Positions 44,529 through 52,825 are shown, counted from the first letter of the stretch. The stretch is DNA of 64,000 bases from Streptomyces sp. TP-A0874 (GCF_001748085.1 NZ_BBZK01000015.1:1-64000); one strand, 5' to 3'. Made by a program: numbers and translations. Notes: a model not told the origin generated them from the sequence alone.

Positions 44529-44575
44529 AGGGTTGTCTCGGCCGCCCTGGCCGACAGGGCGACCGAGACAACCCT
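44529..44575. mobile_element. 47-bp palindromic insertion with TA duplications (IS630-like mini-element)
   Basis: The ends are AGGGTTGTCTCGG and its exact complement, and pairing continues to a five-base loop with a single mismatch. TA flanks both ends in the context C-TA...TA-G, which is what insertion into CTAG with TA duplication would leave. The IS630/Tc1 group targets such sites. A rho-independent-like terminator is the alternative, but the TA/CTAG context argues for insertion. Confidence 0.5.
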
Positions 44576-45107
44576 TAGATCCTTACGGCAGTGCTGATCG
44601 GTTCGCAGCATAGCCACAGCTTGATCGACCGCATATAGAACGAGCCAATTTCTGAACGGAGTTGTTCGCTCATCGTCGCTAGCCGGGAGCGGACAGCCGA
44701 GCTGATTCCGGTGCACACACACTTCTTCGGGGACTTCAGCGGTCCACCGGACATAACGCCGACGGAACCGCCGAGCCGAAACCCATCGAGTACCACCCCA
44801 CATACCGTCACTCCGGCATGAATGGGGGCGAGACCAACCGCTCCCCCGCCACCCGGCCGACCACCGAGGACTCTTGGCCCGGAAGGCCCCCTCGGCCGGC
44901 GGCACCGGCGAGGCCGGCACCACGGGTGGCCGAATCATGTCGCTCTCCCGGAGGGCGGCCTCGCTCGCTCACCGCCGCGGCAGCCGAATGGCCCTTTTCC
45001 TCCGGGGAGTTCCACCAGAACACTTGTTACTTGCAGCAGTGAAACGACTACGATGCGGCGCAGCGTTCCATACCAAAGGACACCCCCCACCCTCGGAAGG
45101 CGCGACC
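44576..45107. other. Upstream region of the methyltransferase gene
   Basis: 532 bases, lower in GC than the surroundings at its left end. TTGTTA and TACGAT (around 45024-45053, 19-base spacing) make a plausible promoter ending about 55 bases before the start at 45108. No gene is convincing here. Confidence 0.35.
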
Positions 45108-45956
45108 GTGGCCCAGCACGACGCCGGCGGCGACCCCCGGTCCATCGACCTGAGGCTCGACAGGGCGCACTCCGCCCGCATGTACGACTACTACCTGCGC
45201 GGCAAGACCAACTACGCGGCGGACCGGGCGGCCGCCGAGAAGGTCGCGGAGACCTGGCCCAGCGTCTTCGTCTGCGCCAAGGAGAACCGCTCCTTCCTGC
45301 ACCGGGTCACCAGAGTGCTCGCCGAGGACCTCGGGATACGCCAGTGGCTCGACATCGGCACCGGCATCCCCACCTCGCCCAACCTCCACGAGGTCGCCCA
45401 GGAGATCGCCCCAGAGGCCAGGGTGGTCTACGTCGACAACGACCCCATCGTCCTCACCCACGCCCGCGCGCTGCTCACCAGCTCACCCGAGGGCCGCACC
45501 GCGTACATCCAGGCGGACGCCACCGACCCGGAGGCGATCCTGGGCTCCGGAGAACTGGCCGACACCCTCGACCTGCGGCGGCCGGTGGCTCTCTCCCTCA
45601 ACGCCCTGCTGCACTTCCTCCCCGACAGCACGGACCCCTACGGCACCGTCGACCGCCTGATGGGCGCACTGCCCTCGGGGAGCACACTGGCCATAACCCA
45701 CTGCACCGCGGACTTCGATCCCGGCACCTGGGGGGACATCCAGGCCATCTACGCCGCGGCCGGCACCGCCACCCAGGTCCGTTCCCGGAGCGAGGTCGAG
45801 CGGTTCTTCAGCGGTCTGGAGATGCTGGAGCCCGGAGTGGAAGTGGCTCACCGCTGGCGCCCGGTGGCCGACGGCGGCCACTCCTCGCCGGAGCCCGTCG
45901 AGGCGCTCTCCGACAGCGAGGTCAGCCTCTGGGTCGGGGTCGGCGTCAAGCCCTGA
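45108..45956 (+). CDS. SAM-dependent methyltransferase (actinobacterial Methyltransf_19 type)
   Basis: A 282-residue protein of the large actinomycete family with N-terminus SIDLRLDRAHSARMYDYYLRGKTNYAADR. The SAM loop is WLDIGTGIPTSPN near residue 80, the acidic residue after strand 2 is in VVYVDNDPIVL, and LSLNALLHFLPD follows. The substrate is unknown. Members often sit near XRE/DUF397 pairs, and one lies about 3 kb downstream here. I chose the GTG at 45108, which follows GGAAGG with seven bases between. Confidence 0.85.
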   Translation: MAQHDAGGDPRSIDLRLDRAHSARMYDYYLRGKTNYAADRAAAEKVAETWPSVFVCAKENRSFLHRVTRVLAEDLGIRQWLDIGTGIPTSPNLHEVAQEIAPEARVVYVDNDPIVLTHARALLTSSPEGRTAYIQADATDPEAILGSGELADTLDLRRPVALSLNALLHFLPDSTDPYGTVDRLMGALPSGSTLAITHCTADFDPGTWGDIQAIYAAAGTATQVRSRSEVERFFSGLEMLEPGVEVAHRWRPVADGGHSSPEPVEALSDSEVSLWVGVGVKP

Positions 45957-46084
45957 CCGTCGCCAGTGGGAGAACTGACTCCCCGTGAGGTGGCGCTCCC
46001 CCGTCGGAGCTACGCACCCGCACCGAGGAGCTCTGCCCGGGCCGGGCACGTTTGAGTCGATCTGTCACGGGCTAGGCTCGCGTC

Positions 46085-47509
46085 ATGGTCGCTGCGCACG
46101 CTGCCCGCATCCTCGTCGCGTCCAACCGCGGCCCCGTCTCCTACACGCTGGCCGAGAACGGCTCCCTGACCGCCAAGCGCGGCGGCGGCGGACTCGTCTC
46201 CGGTCTCTCCGCTATCAGCGGCACCGAGGCCGACACCGAGACGCTGTGGGTCTGCGCCGCCCTCGGCGACGGCGACCGGGAGGCGGTACGGCGCAGCGGG
46301 GACCGGTTGGACCCGGACGACAGCGGCGGACAGCGGGTCAGGATGCTCGGCATCGAACCGAAGGTCTTCTCCACCGCCTACAACGGCATCGCGAACTCGG
46401 TGCTCTGGTTCGTCCACCACATGCTCTACCAGACTCCGCTCGAACCGGTTTTCGACGCCGACTTCCGTCGGCAGTGGGCCGCGTACGAGACGTACAACGC
46501 CGCTTTCGCCGACGCCCTCGCGCAGGAGGCGGCGGAGGGCGCCGTGGTGCTCGTCCAGGACTACCACCTCGCCCTCGTCCCCGGGCTGCTCCGCGAGCGC
46601 CGCCCCGATCTGCGCATCGGCCACTTCTCCCACACCCCGTGGGCCCCGCCCGAGTACTTCCGGCTGCTCCCGGACGACATCGCACGGCAGCTGCTGCGGG
46701 GCATGCTGGGGGCGGACCGCGCCGCCTTCCTCACCCAGCGCTGGGCGGACGCCTTCACCGCCTGCTGCCGGGACCTGCTCGGCGAGGAGGCCGCCGGCGC
46801 CACGCGGATCGGGGTACACGGGCTCGGGGCCGACCAGGAGTTCCTGCACGAGCGGTCCCGGCGGCCCGATGTGGAGGAACTCATGGCCGCCCTGCACGAG
46901 CAGATCGGCGGCGGCCACCGCAAGGTCGTGGTCCGGGTGGACCGCACCGAACTGTCGAAGAACATCCTGCGCGGACTGAACGCCTACCGTGAGCTGCTCA
47001 CCGAGCGGCCGGAGTGGCAGGGGCAGGTGGTGCACATCGCCTTCGCCTATCCGTCCCGCCAGGACCTGGCCGTCTACCGCGACTACACCGCCGAGGTCCA
47101 GCGGGTGGCCGAGGCGATCAACGCCGACTTCGGCACCGCCGACTGGCAGCCGGTCATCCTCCATGTGCGGGACGACTTCGCCCGCTCGCTGGCCGCCTAC
47201 CGGATCGCGGACGTGGCGCTGGTCAACCCGATCCGGGACGGTATGAACCTGGTGGCCAAGGAAGTGCCGGTGGTCTCCGACGAGGGCTGTGCGCTGGTGC
47301 TCTCCCGGGAGGCCGGGGCCCACGAGGAACTGGGGGCGGACGCGATCACCGTGAACCCCTACGACGTGACCGGCACCGCCGACGCCCTCCACCGGGCCCT
47401 GACGATGCCGGTGGCCGAGCGCGCCGAGCGGAGCCAGCGACTGGCCGCGGCGGCCACCGCCCTGCCGCCGCAGAAGTGGTTCCTGGAACAGCTGGCAGCG
47501 CTCCGCTGA
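46085..47509 (+). CDS. otsA: Trehalose-6-phosphate synthase
   Basis: A 474-residue GT-B enzyme (GT20) that makes trehalose 6-phosphate from a nucleotide glucose and glucose 6-phosphate. Family blocks are RGGGGLVSGLSAI near residue 35, VLVQDYHLALVPGLL near residue 157, GHFSHTPWAPPEYFR, RVDRTELSKNILRGL near residue 283, and NPIRDGMNLVAKE near residue 382. The ATG at 46085 is used; it has only weak upstream complementarity. The phosphatase otsB is convergent at 47562-48398. Trehalose is a spore and stress sugar in Streptomyces. Confidence 0.95.
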   Translation: MVAAHAARILVASNRGPVSYTLAENGSLTAKRGGGGLVSGLSAISGTEADTETLWVCAALGDGDREAVRRSGDRLDPDDSGGQRVRMLGIEPKVFSTAYNGIANSVLWFVHHMLYQTPLEPVFDADFRRQWAAYETYNAAFADALAQEAAEGAVVLVQDYHLALVPGLLRERRPDLRIGHFSHTPWAPPEYFRLLPDDIARQLLRGMLGADRAAFLTQRWADAFTACCRDLLGEEAAGATRIGVHGLGADQEFLHERSRRPDVEELMAALHEQIGGGHRKVVVRVDRTELSKNILRGLNAYRELLTERPEWQGQVVHIAFAYPSRQDLAVYRDYTAEVQRVAEAINADFGTADWQPVILHVRDDFARSLAAYRIADVALVNPIRDGMNLVAKEVPVVSDEGCALVLSREAGAHEELGADAITVNPYDVTGTADALHRALTMPVAERAERSQRLAAAATALPPQKWFLEQLAALR

Positions 47510-47561
47510 CCTGGTCAGACGCTGCCGGTACCCCGGCGGGCGCGGCTCCCCGCGAACCCCG

Positions 47562-48398
47562 TCAGGACAACCGGTCGGCGAGCCCGGCCAGCAGCGCCAC
47601 CACACCGTCGGGGCCGTCCACGACCAGGTCCGAACGGTCGGCCAGCTCCGTCACCTCCGTGCTGCCGCTGCAGACCAGCAGCCCGGCCCGGCCCTCCGCG
47701 CGGAGTTCGTCCACCGCCGAGAAGGCCGCCAGGTCGCCCAGGTCGTCTCCGGCGTAGCAGACCGTCTCCGCACCCGTCTCCCGGACGTATTCGGCCAGGG
47801 CGACGCCCTTGTCCATACCGGGCGGCCGGAGTTCGAGGACCATCCGGCCCGGCTCGACGATCAGCCCGTGCCGCCCGGCCAACTCGCCGAGCGGCCCCCG
47901 CAGGAGTTCGAGGGCGGCCTGCGGGTCGGCGGCGCCTCGGGTGTGCACGGCCACCGACCGGGCCTTGTCCTCCACCCGGGTGCCACCGGGGGCTCCGGCC
48001 CGCTCGAGCACCTCGGGCAGTTCGGCCTGGGCGGTGGCGACCCCCGGGTGCGGGGCCGGGGCCCGGACGCTCCGGGACGACGCCTCCCAGCGCTCGGACC
48101 CGTAGTGGCCGAGCACCACCAGCCGGTCCAGTCCCGGGACCCCGGCGAAGCCCCCGTAGCGCACCGCGAGCCCGGCGGGCCGACCCGTTATCACCGCGAC
48201 CGACAGCAGCCGCGGGGCGAGCGCCGCGAGGGCGGGCACCGCCCCCGGATGGGCACGGGCCTGGTCCGGGTCGGAGACGATCGGTGCCAGGGTGCCGTCG
48301 AAGTCGAGCGCGAGCACCGCCCGCTCGGGCCGCTCCAGCAGGGCTGCGAGCCCCTGACGGCCGGCGGGGGTGCTGGGGGTGGGGAGGGAATCGCCCAT
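47562..48398 (-). CDS. otsB: Trehalose-6-phosphate phosphatase
   Basis: A 278-residue HAD enzyme that completes trehalose synthesis. Motif I is LALDFDGTLAPI near residue 36. EDKARSVAVHTRGA is the family's substrate segment, GMDKGVALAEYV precedes motif IV, and CYAGDDLGDLAAFSAV carries the metal aspartates. It converges on otsA with 52 bases between stops. Confidence 0.95.
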   Translation of the reverse strand: MGDSLPTPSTPAGRQGLAALLERPERAVLALDFDGTLAPIVSDPDQARAHPGAVPALAALAPRLLSVAVITGRPAGLAVRYGGFAGVPGLDRLVVLGHYGSERWEASSRSVRAPAPHPGVATAQAELPEVLERAGAPGGTRVEDKARSVAVHTRGAADPQAALELLRGPLGELAGRHGLIVEPGRMVLELRPPGMDKGVALAEYVRETGAETVCYAGDDLGDLAAFSAVDELRAEGRAGLLVCSGSTEVTELADRSDLVVDGPDGVVALLAGLADRLS

Positions 48399-48565
48399 GG
48401 GGCCGATCCTAACGACCCGGCGCCCGGTGGCGAGTGGACCCGACGGGCGGCGTTGTGCGAGTCGGCTACCGGACGGCGCGGGATCGTGGCGGTGCGCCGC
48501 CGACTACGAGGTCCTCTGGAGACGACCGCCCTGCGGGCAACACCGCGCGGTGCCGGGGGCTCTCC

Positions 48566-48745
48566 TCAGTCACGCGCCGCCCCTCGCGGCCAGACGATCC
48601 GCACGGGCACACCGGTCCGCTCGGCGTGGGCGACGACGTCCGCCGTACCGCCATAGCCCCGCGCCGGCTCGCCGTCCCAGACGGCCACAAGCTCCTCGAC
48701 CAGTCCGACGAGGACCTGAAGAAGGCCCTCACCCGACGCTGTTCG
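48566..48745 (-). pseudogene. C-terminal fragment of a conserved streptomycete hypothetical protein
   Basis: The frame from 48745 to the stop at 48566 encodes about 59 residues with no start codon at its beginning. It contains ELVAVWDGEPARGYGGTAD and ends RIVWPRGAARD. This is the C-terminal signature of a common streptomycete family of about 150-200 residues with a Rossmann-like (SLOG-like) fold. Everything upstream of that segment is missing and the frame is closed by a stop. It is best read as a decayed gene beside the WhiJ-like pair. Confidence 0.55.
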
Positions 48746-48773
48746 TCAGGCGAGGGCACGCTTACGCGTTGCG

Positions 48774-48983
48774 CTATGCGTCGAGGAGGCCGTCGCGGAC
48801 AGCCGACACGAAACTCGCTATCCGCCCCCGTGACAGCAGCAGGGCAGGCCCCGTCGGGTTCTTGCTGTCCCGCACCGCGACCGCTCGCTCATCTACGATG
48901 CCGAACTCGACGCAGTCGGTCTGGGCGCTGTGTGAGGACTTCCACCAGGCAACGGCGAGTTGCGAGGAGTCGTCAATGCTCAT
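48774..48983 (-). CDS. DUF397 protein, partner of the XRE regulator
   Basis: A 69-residue protein with the DUF397 plan: VAWWKSSHSAQTDCVEFG, then VAVRDSKNPTGPALLL and ASFVSAVRDG. Such proteins bind and modulate the adjacent XRE/DUF5753 regulator in developmental control (WhiJ and AbaA-type loci). Its ATG overlaps the regulator's stop by 11 bases. Confidence 0.92.
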   Translation of the reverse strand: MSIDDSSQLAVAWWKSSHSAQTDCVEFGIVDERAVAVRDSKNPTGPALLLSRGRIASFVSAVRDGLLDA

Positions 48984-49833
48984 GCGTTTTCCTCATCTGT
49001 GTGATGCGGTCAGCGGACTCCTCGACCGGTAGCGCGGCTGCACGCAACCGCTCGAAGGCGTCCCGGTAGACGCTCACCTGTCCGCCGTCCTCAATGTACA
49101 GAGACGATGTCAGGCTCTCGACGTGGACGACGTCCAAATCCATGTGGCCCTCGAACCCCAGGATCGAGTACGAGCCCGTCTGCCCCACATGCGGTGGGGC
49201 ATCGCTCGGCAGGATCTGGATATTGATGTTCGGTCGTCGCGTGAGAGAGTCCAACCGTGCGAGTTGTTCGCGCATCACTCCCTCACCGAGGCACCGTGTA
49301 CGTAGCGCGCTTTCGGCAATGATGACCCACAGATCGAGCGGCTGCTCCCGGGTCAGCACCGCCTGTCTCGCCAAACGCACTTCCACGAGAGCGTCGACGC
49401 GCGCCTCCACTGCCGCTGACATGGCGGTCGCTGTGGTGATCTCCCTCGCGTACTCACCGGTCTGCAAAAGGCCGGGGATGAGGCCGGCTTGCCACATGCG
49501 AACAGTGGACGCCTCAGCCTCCAGGCTGATCAGGTCCTCGTACACGGGTGACAGGACATCGCGGTAGGACTGCCACCAACCCCGTTGAGCGCCTGCCTTG
49601 GTGAGCGCGAGCAGCGCTGTCCGCAGCTCATCATCCTCAACCCCGTAGAGGTCGAGCAGTGTCTCGACGTCGGCCGCCTTGGCGGCGGTCCGGGCCGTTT
49701 CGAGGCGCGAGAGTTTGGCGGTCGTGAAGTTCCCTGACTTCTCGGCCACATCCTCCAGGGTGAGCCCCCGGTCGTCTCGGAGCGCGCGCAGCTGGGCACC
49801 GAGACGGCGTCGACGCACTGTCGGTGTACTCAC
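48973..49833 (-). CDS. XRE-family regulator with DUF5753 domain (WhiJ-like)
   Basis: A 286-residue transcription factor. The helix-turn-helix covers residues 10-65 (LGAQLRALRDDRGLTLEDVAEKSGNFTTAKLSRLE). The DUF5753 domain follows, with VRMWQAGLIPGLLQTGEYARE and a C-terminal DLDVVHVESLTSSLYIED. The GTG at 49833 has GGAGGAA just upstream. Paralogues are numerous in Streptomyces and several affect aerial growth. Two overlapping palindromes at 49897-49930 lie between it and the divergent small gene and are its likely operator. Confidence 0.9.
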   Translation of the reverse strand: MSTPTVRRRRLGAQLRALRDDRGLTLEDVAEKSGNFTTAKLSRLETARTAAKAADVETLLDLYGVEDDELRTALLALTKAGAQRGWWQSYRDVLSPVYEDLISLEAEASTVRMWQAGLIPGLLQTGEYAREITTATAMSAAVEARVDALVEVRLARQAVLTREQPLDLWVIIAESALRTRCLGEGVMREQLARLDSLTRRPNINIQILPSDAPPHVGQTGSYSILGFEGHMDLDVVHVESLTSSLYIEDGGQVSVYRDAFERLRAAALPVEESADRITQMRKTHEH

Positions 49834-49896
49834 TCTTCCTCCCTCGGCTTGGCGCCCAGTCTGCCGCCCACAGCGCTGCGCTGTCACCTGACTACC

Positions 49897-49930
49897 GCAT
49901 ACCACCCCTCGAAGGTATGCAATTTTGCAT
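49897..49930. promoter_or_regulatory. Overlapping palindromes in the WhiJ-like divergent promoter
   Basis: GCATACC at 49897-49903 and GGTATGC at 49914-49920 form an inverted repeat spaced by 10 bases. ATGCAATTTTGCAT at 49917-49930 is a second palindrome sharing the ATGC. The site is AT-rich for this genome and 64 bases upstream of the regulator start. Confidence 0.5.
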
Positions 49931-50058
49931 GAGTGCCTCAACTTGCTTGCGCTGATAGCGGATCAGGCCTCAGAGTGCATGTGACAGATAGCACTCATCC
50001 AGCGACAGCGCGCATGGGTGTTCCCGTGCCCCCATGCCTGCCTGAGACAGGAGCCAAG

Positions 50059-50316
50059 ATGGACGCGCATGAGACCGAGCCACCCAGCATCACGAAGGCT
50101 GCCGCGTCGGCGGAGGCGGCAGAGGCCCAGGCCGTGCTGGACGGCCTTCGCCTCGCACTCCGGGAGGCGGGCATCAAGCTCCCGTCACTCCGGGTGCACT
50201 ACTCGGCGTGGGCCACCGCAGGCTCCTACAGCCCGGGCAGCCTCATCGAGTTGGGCGGCTGCAACCTCGCCACTGCCCGCGCGCTCACGTCCGCCCTTCG
50301 GAACCGGCAGCCGTGA
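50059..50316 (+). CDS. Small hypothetical protein beside the WhiJ-like pair
   Basis: An 85-residue soluble protein that I do not recognise. It has an alanine-rich acidic N-terminus (AASAEAAEAQAVLDGLRLAL) and a conserved-looking C-terminal half, AGSYSPGSLIELGGCNLATA. The ATG at 50059 has GGAG five bases upstream. Its stop overlaps the next gene (GTGA). Confidence 0.6.
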   Translation: MDAHETEPPSITKAAASAEAAEAQAVLDGLRLALREAGIKLPSLRVHYSAWATAGSYSPGSLIELGGCNLATARALTSALRNRQP

Positions 50317-50495
50317 GCCACCGCCTGACGACCGCTCGCCGCCGGTCAGTTCGGCGGCACCGATCTGGAGACATCACCGCAGTGATCCGCAGCATCCGAG
50401 ACCGCGTCATGACCACCTGCGGCCTGTCCGGCCCGTTCATACTGCTCGCCGTCGGATTCGGCATCGGCTTCACCCTCGCCATCGCCTGGCACTGA
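50313..50495 (+). CDS. Very small single-helix membrane protein
   Basis: A 60-residue frame starting at the GTG that overlaps the upstream stop. The N-terminal 35 residues are strongly basic. The C-terminal part, GPFILLAVGFGIGFTLAIAW, is one membrane helix. An internal ATG at 50409 could give a 28-residue helix-only peptide. The overlap and clean stop support translation. Confidence 0.45.
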   Translation: MSHRLTTARRRSVRRHRSGDITAVIRSIRDRVMTTCGLSGPFILLAVGFGIGFTLAIAWH

Positions 50496-50507
50496 AAAGC
50501 CCCCGCC

Positions 50508-50524
50508 CCGGCCGAAGAGGCCGG
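50508..50524 (+). terminator. Hairpin terminator after the small genes
   Basis: CCGGCC-GAAGA-GGCCGG, 12 bases past the stop of the small membrane protein, extendable by flanking GC pairs. Confidence 0.4.
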
Positions 50525-50697
50525 CCCGCTGCCCCCGGCGGCCATCCCCGGCCCAGGCGGGCCAGGCTCGGGTGGCACCCATCCCGCACCCGGTGCCACC
50601 CGAGCCGTCCCCTCCCCCGAGACGACCGCGCCACCGGTCGGGTGCCCCGGTCGCGCGTCTCTGCCGGACCAGCCGCAGGACGAGTGCGGCGGCCCCT

Positions 50698-51228
50698 TCA
50701 GACAGCGAGGTCGTCGTCTTCGGCCGGCTCGTCCTGAGCCATCAGGCCTGCCACCCAGAGCGGCATCAGCCAGTGCACCGTCAGGACCGCGATGATCATC
50801 GGCGCCGCGTAGGCGGTCAGGGCATGGCCGTCGACCGCCCCGACGATCAACAGCCCCGCGGCGGTGGCGGCGAGGAGGAAGGTCATCGCCCGGTGGGCGC
50901 GGGCCTGCACCCGGAGACGTTCGGCGGACTGCCGCTCGTCCAACGCTCGTTCGCGCAGTTCGAGCAGGCCGCGGGTGGCACCGTTGATCGCCCCGGTGGC
51001 GACCATCCACGGCAGCATCAGCACCGCCATCACCACGACGGCCCAGATCTCCTTCCCCTCCGCGAGGTAGAAGTAGGTCAGGAGTCCACCGATGCCCACG
51101 GTCAGCAGCACATGCGCGGCGAGGACCGAGCGCCGGCGTGCGGCCGTGGCGTAGAGCGGTTGTGCCCGGCGATCGTTCATCACCCGCAGCATGCTGCGGT
51201 CGTAGCGGGTCAGCGGCTTCGCTGTCAT
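50698..51228 (-). CDS. Four-helix membrane protein paired with an XRE regulator
   Basis: A 176-residue integral membrane protein with helices at about residues 34-53, 60-82, 115-130 and 138-160. A charged central loop, LRERALDERQSAERLRVQARAHR, lies between helices two and three. Its ATG overlaps the stop of the XRE gene (ATGA). Small XRE regulators with a co-transcribed membrane protein of this plan are common; the function is unknown. Confidence 0.7.
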   Translation of the reverse strand: MTAKPLTRYDRSMLRVMNDRRAQPLYATAARRRSVLAAHVLLTVGIGGLLTYFYLAEGKEIWAVVVMAVLMLPWMVATGAINGATRGLLELRERALDERQSAERLRVQARAHRAMTFLLAATAAGLLIVGAVDGHALTAYAAPMIIAVLTVHWLMPLWVAGLMAQDEPAEDDDLAV

Positions 51229-51470
51229 GACTTCCTCCCGTAGATCTCGTCCGTGAGCGGCCGGAACGGTTCGAGTGAGAACAACGCTTCCACCGGCAGT
51301 TCGAAGAACTTGGCGATCTTCAGCGCCAGGTCGAGGCTCGGGTTGTACTTTCCGCGCTCGACGTAGCCGATGGTCTGGTAGTGCGCCCCCACCGCTTCGG
51401 CCAGACGCTGCCGCGACACCTTCCGCTCAGCGCGCACCATGGCCAATCTGTTGTGCACCTGCTCGCTCAT
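51225..51470 (-). CDS. Short XRE-family regulator
   Basis: An 81-residue helix-turn-helix protein: NRLAMVRAERKVSRQRLAEAVGAHYQTIGYVERGKYNPSLDLALKIA is the whole DNA-binding domain, with a short FELPVEALFSLEPF tail. There is no Shine-Dalgarno sequence before the ATG, and the symmetric site at 51469-51488 abuts it, pointing to a leaderless, autoregulated message. Confidence 0.85.
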   Translation of the reverse strand: MSEQVHNRLAMVRAERKVSRQRLAEAVGAHYQTIGYVERGKYNPSLDLALKIAKFFELPVEALFSLEPFRPLTDEIYGRKS

Positions 51471-51488
51471 GTATAAGAACTACTACAT
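51469..51488 (-). promoter_or_regulatory. ATGTA-N10-TACAT operator at the XRE start codon
   Basis: An inverted repeat whose outer end shares the start codon. On the minus strand TAGTTC lies six bases before the ATG, so transcription could begin on the start codon. Confidence 0.4.
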
Positions 51489-51763
51489 ATGGAGAGAGTC
51501 GTGCAACTGTCGAGAACACTTCTGTGATCGGTCTGCTCCGGCCGACCGCGGCGCTGACCAGCGGGAACCGGAACGCTGACCAGCCAGAAGGAGAGTCGGA
51601 GCCGGCGGGGGGAGCCGGGGCCGGTGGGGGGAGCGGGGCATTCAAGGCGAGGGCTCACTGCCGCAGGCGCACGTCACTCTGGGCGGAAAGGGCTCACTAT
51701 CACCCGCAGCTGCCATACCCCGGGATACACTGCGCCGCGCCATCCTGACCGGAGGTCACCTCA

Positions 51764-52303
51764 GTGTCCCCTGCACGGCTACTTGCCGGCGCCCCGCTGG
51801 CTCTGGTGATTCTCGCCCTGTCCGGCTGTTCTTCTCTCTGGAGCTGCACCGACACGACGGCGGAGCGCGGTGAGGCCGGTGTGAGGGTGCAGGTCGAGAA
51901 CGCGTCCGGGCAGCCTCTCGGCGTCACCGCCGAGGTCGTTGACTGGCGCCTTGAGCCCCACCCGCAAGTGCCCTCCAGAGGTGACCAGGTCCACTTCCAC
52001 TTCCGCTTCGGCGGCGCCGACGAGGTATCCGATATACACGGCCCTGCAGTGGATGCCTGCGCGGTCGATGAGGAGCGCGTGGTGTTGGGGTGTCATACCG
52101 TCTACTCGTCTCAGGCGTTCGGGCCGGCCGACGATCCCCTCACGGGCGACGACTGGATGGCTGTCGAGAACCCCGAGCAGGTTGCGGAAATGCTATTGAT
52201 CCCCAATGACCAGTCCCACCCAGGACGAACCTGCGAGCAGGACATCAAGGACGGTGGCGGGCCACATCCTCCAGAAACACCCGGGAGGGGGGACCAGTTG
52301 TAA
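51764..52303 (+). CDS. Secreted lipoprotein of unknown function, possibly with altered C-terminus
   Basis: A 179-residue protein with the signal RLLAGAPLALVILALSGC, whose lipobox is LSGC with the cysteine near residue 22. The mature part includes VRVQVENASGQPLGVTAEVVDW, an immunoglobulin-like strand pattern, and several cysteines (CTD, ACAV, GCHT). The last 30 residues are rich in Gly, Pro and charged residues and run into the decayed transposase region, so the original end may have been lost. The GTG at 51764 follows GGAGG. Confidence 0.65.
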   Translation: MSPARLLAGAPLALVILALSGCSSLWSCTDTTAERGEAGVRVQVENASGQPLGVTAEVVDWRLEPHPQVPSRGDQVHFHFRFGGADEVSDIHGPAVDACAVDEERVVLGCHTVYSSQAFGPADDPLTGDDWMAVENPEQVAEMLLIPNDQSHPGRTCEQDIKDGGGPHPPETPGRGDQL

Positions 52304-52336
52304 GGCGGCGGTCGAGGCGGTTGAGCACGAGGTACG

Positions 52337-52468
52337 GGTCTGCCGGCGCCCCAGCTCACCCCGCGCGTGCTTGGCGACGGTCGCGTCCACGACTTCCGGC
52401 GTGAACACCTTGGTCAAGATCCCTGTGCGTGACCGGCACCCCGGCCACCCCGCCACGAGCTGACCCAC
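52337..52468 (-). pseudogene. Remnant of an IS4-family transposase N-terminus
   Basis: Reading leftward from 52468, the frame gives GILTKVFTPEVVDATVAKH, which matches the start of IS4-family transposases (N-terminal IS4 domain, usually GVLTR-FPPELVDEVVAE). The similarity stops about 30 residues in, and no DDE domain or terminal repeats are nearby. It is a scar of a lost insertion sequence. Confidence 0.5.
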
Positions 52469-52525
52469 GCCCCAGTCGACCCCAGGGCAACCGAATTAGC
52501 CGACGGGGGTTCCCCGCGACGCGGT

Positions 52526-52774
52526 TCAGCGGTTGCGGCGCCGTGAGTCGCGGAGCCGGCGGAGGCGGCCCACCGTCACCGGATCGTGGGCGAGTGCCCG
52601 CGGATCGTCCAGCAAGGCGTTGAGCAGCTGGTAGTAGCGGGTCGGCGAGATGCCCAGCCGCTCCCTGACGGCCCGCTCCTTCGCTCCCGGCCCCGGCCAC
52701 GGAACGCGCTCCAGGGCGAGCACGGCGAGATCCCGGTCGGACAGTCCGTGGTTCTCGCCGCTCATGTCCGACAA
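52526..52774 (-). CDS. DUF3263 family protein
   Basis: An 82-residue basic protein. GLSDRDLAVLALERVPWPGPGAKERAVRERLGISPTRYYQLLNALLDDP is the whole DUF3263 domain, a winged-helix-like fold found throughout actinobacteria. A basic RRLRDSRRRNR tail ends it. It is likely DNA-binding; no role is established. It diverges from nagK. Confidence 0.85.
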   Translation of the reverse strand: MSDMSGENHGLSDRDLAVLALERVPWPGPGAKERAVRERLGISPTRYYQLLNALLDDPRALAHDPVTVGRLRRLRDSRRRNR

Positions 52775-52825
52775 GGTTACCGGCGGCCTCCGACGCTCCC
52801 CTTCTGCCAGGCCACAGAGCTGCCG

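Noticed and set aside
44370..44575. Treating both palindromic elements upstream of cvnA as one transposon
   Set aside because: Their end sequences differ, they do not share flanks and only the 47-bp unit shows a target duplication.
48466..48759. A 97-codon minus-strand frame with a start codon over the decayed gene
   Set aside because: Its translation has no recognisable sequence, whereas the shifted frame gives a conserved C-terminal signature, so I annotated the latter as a pseudogene.
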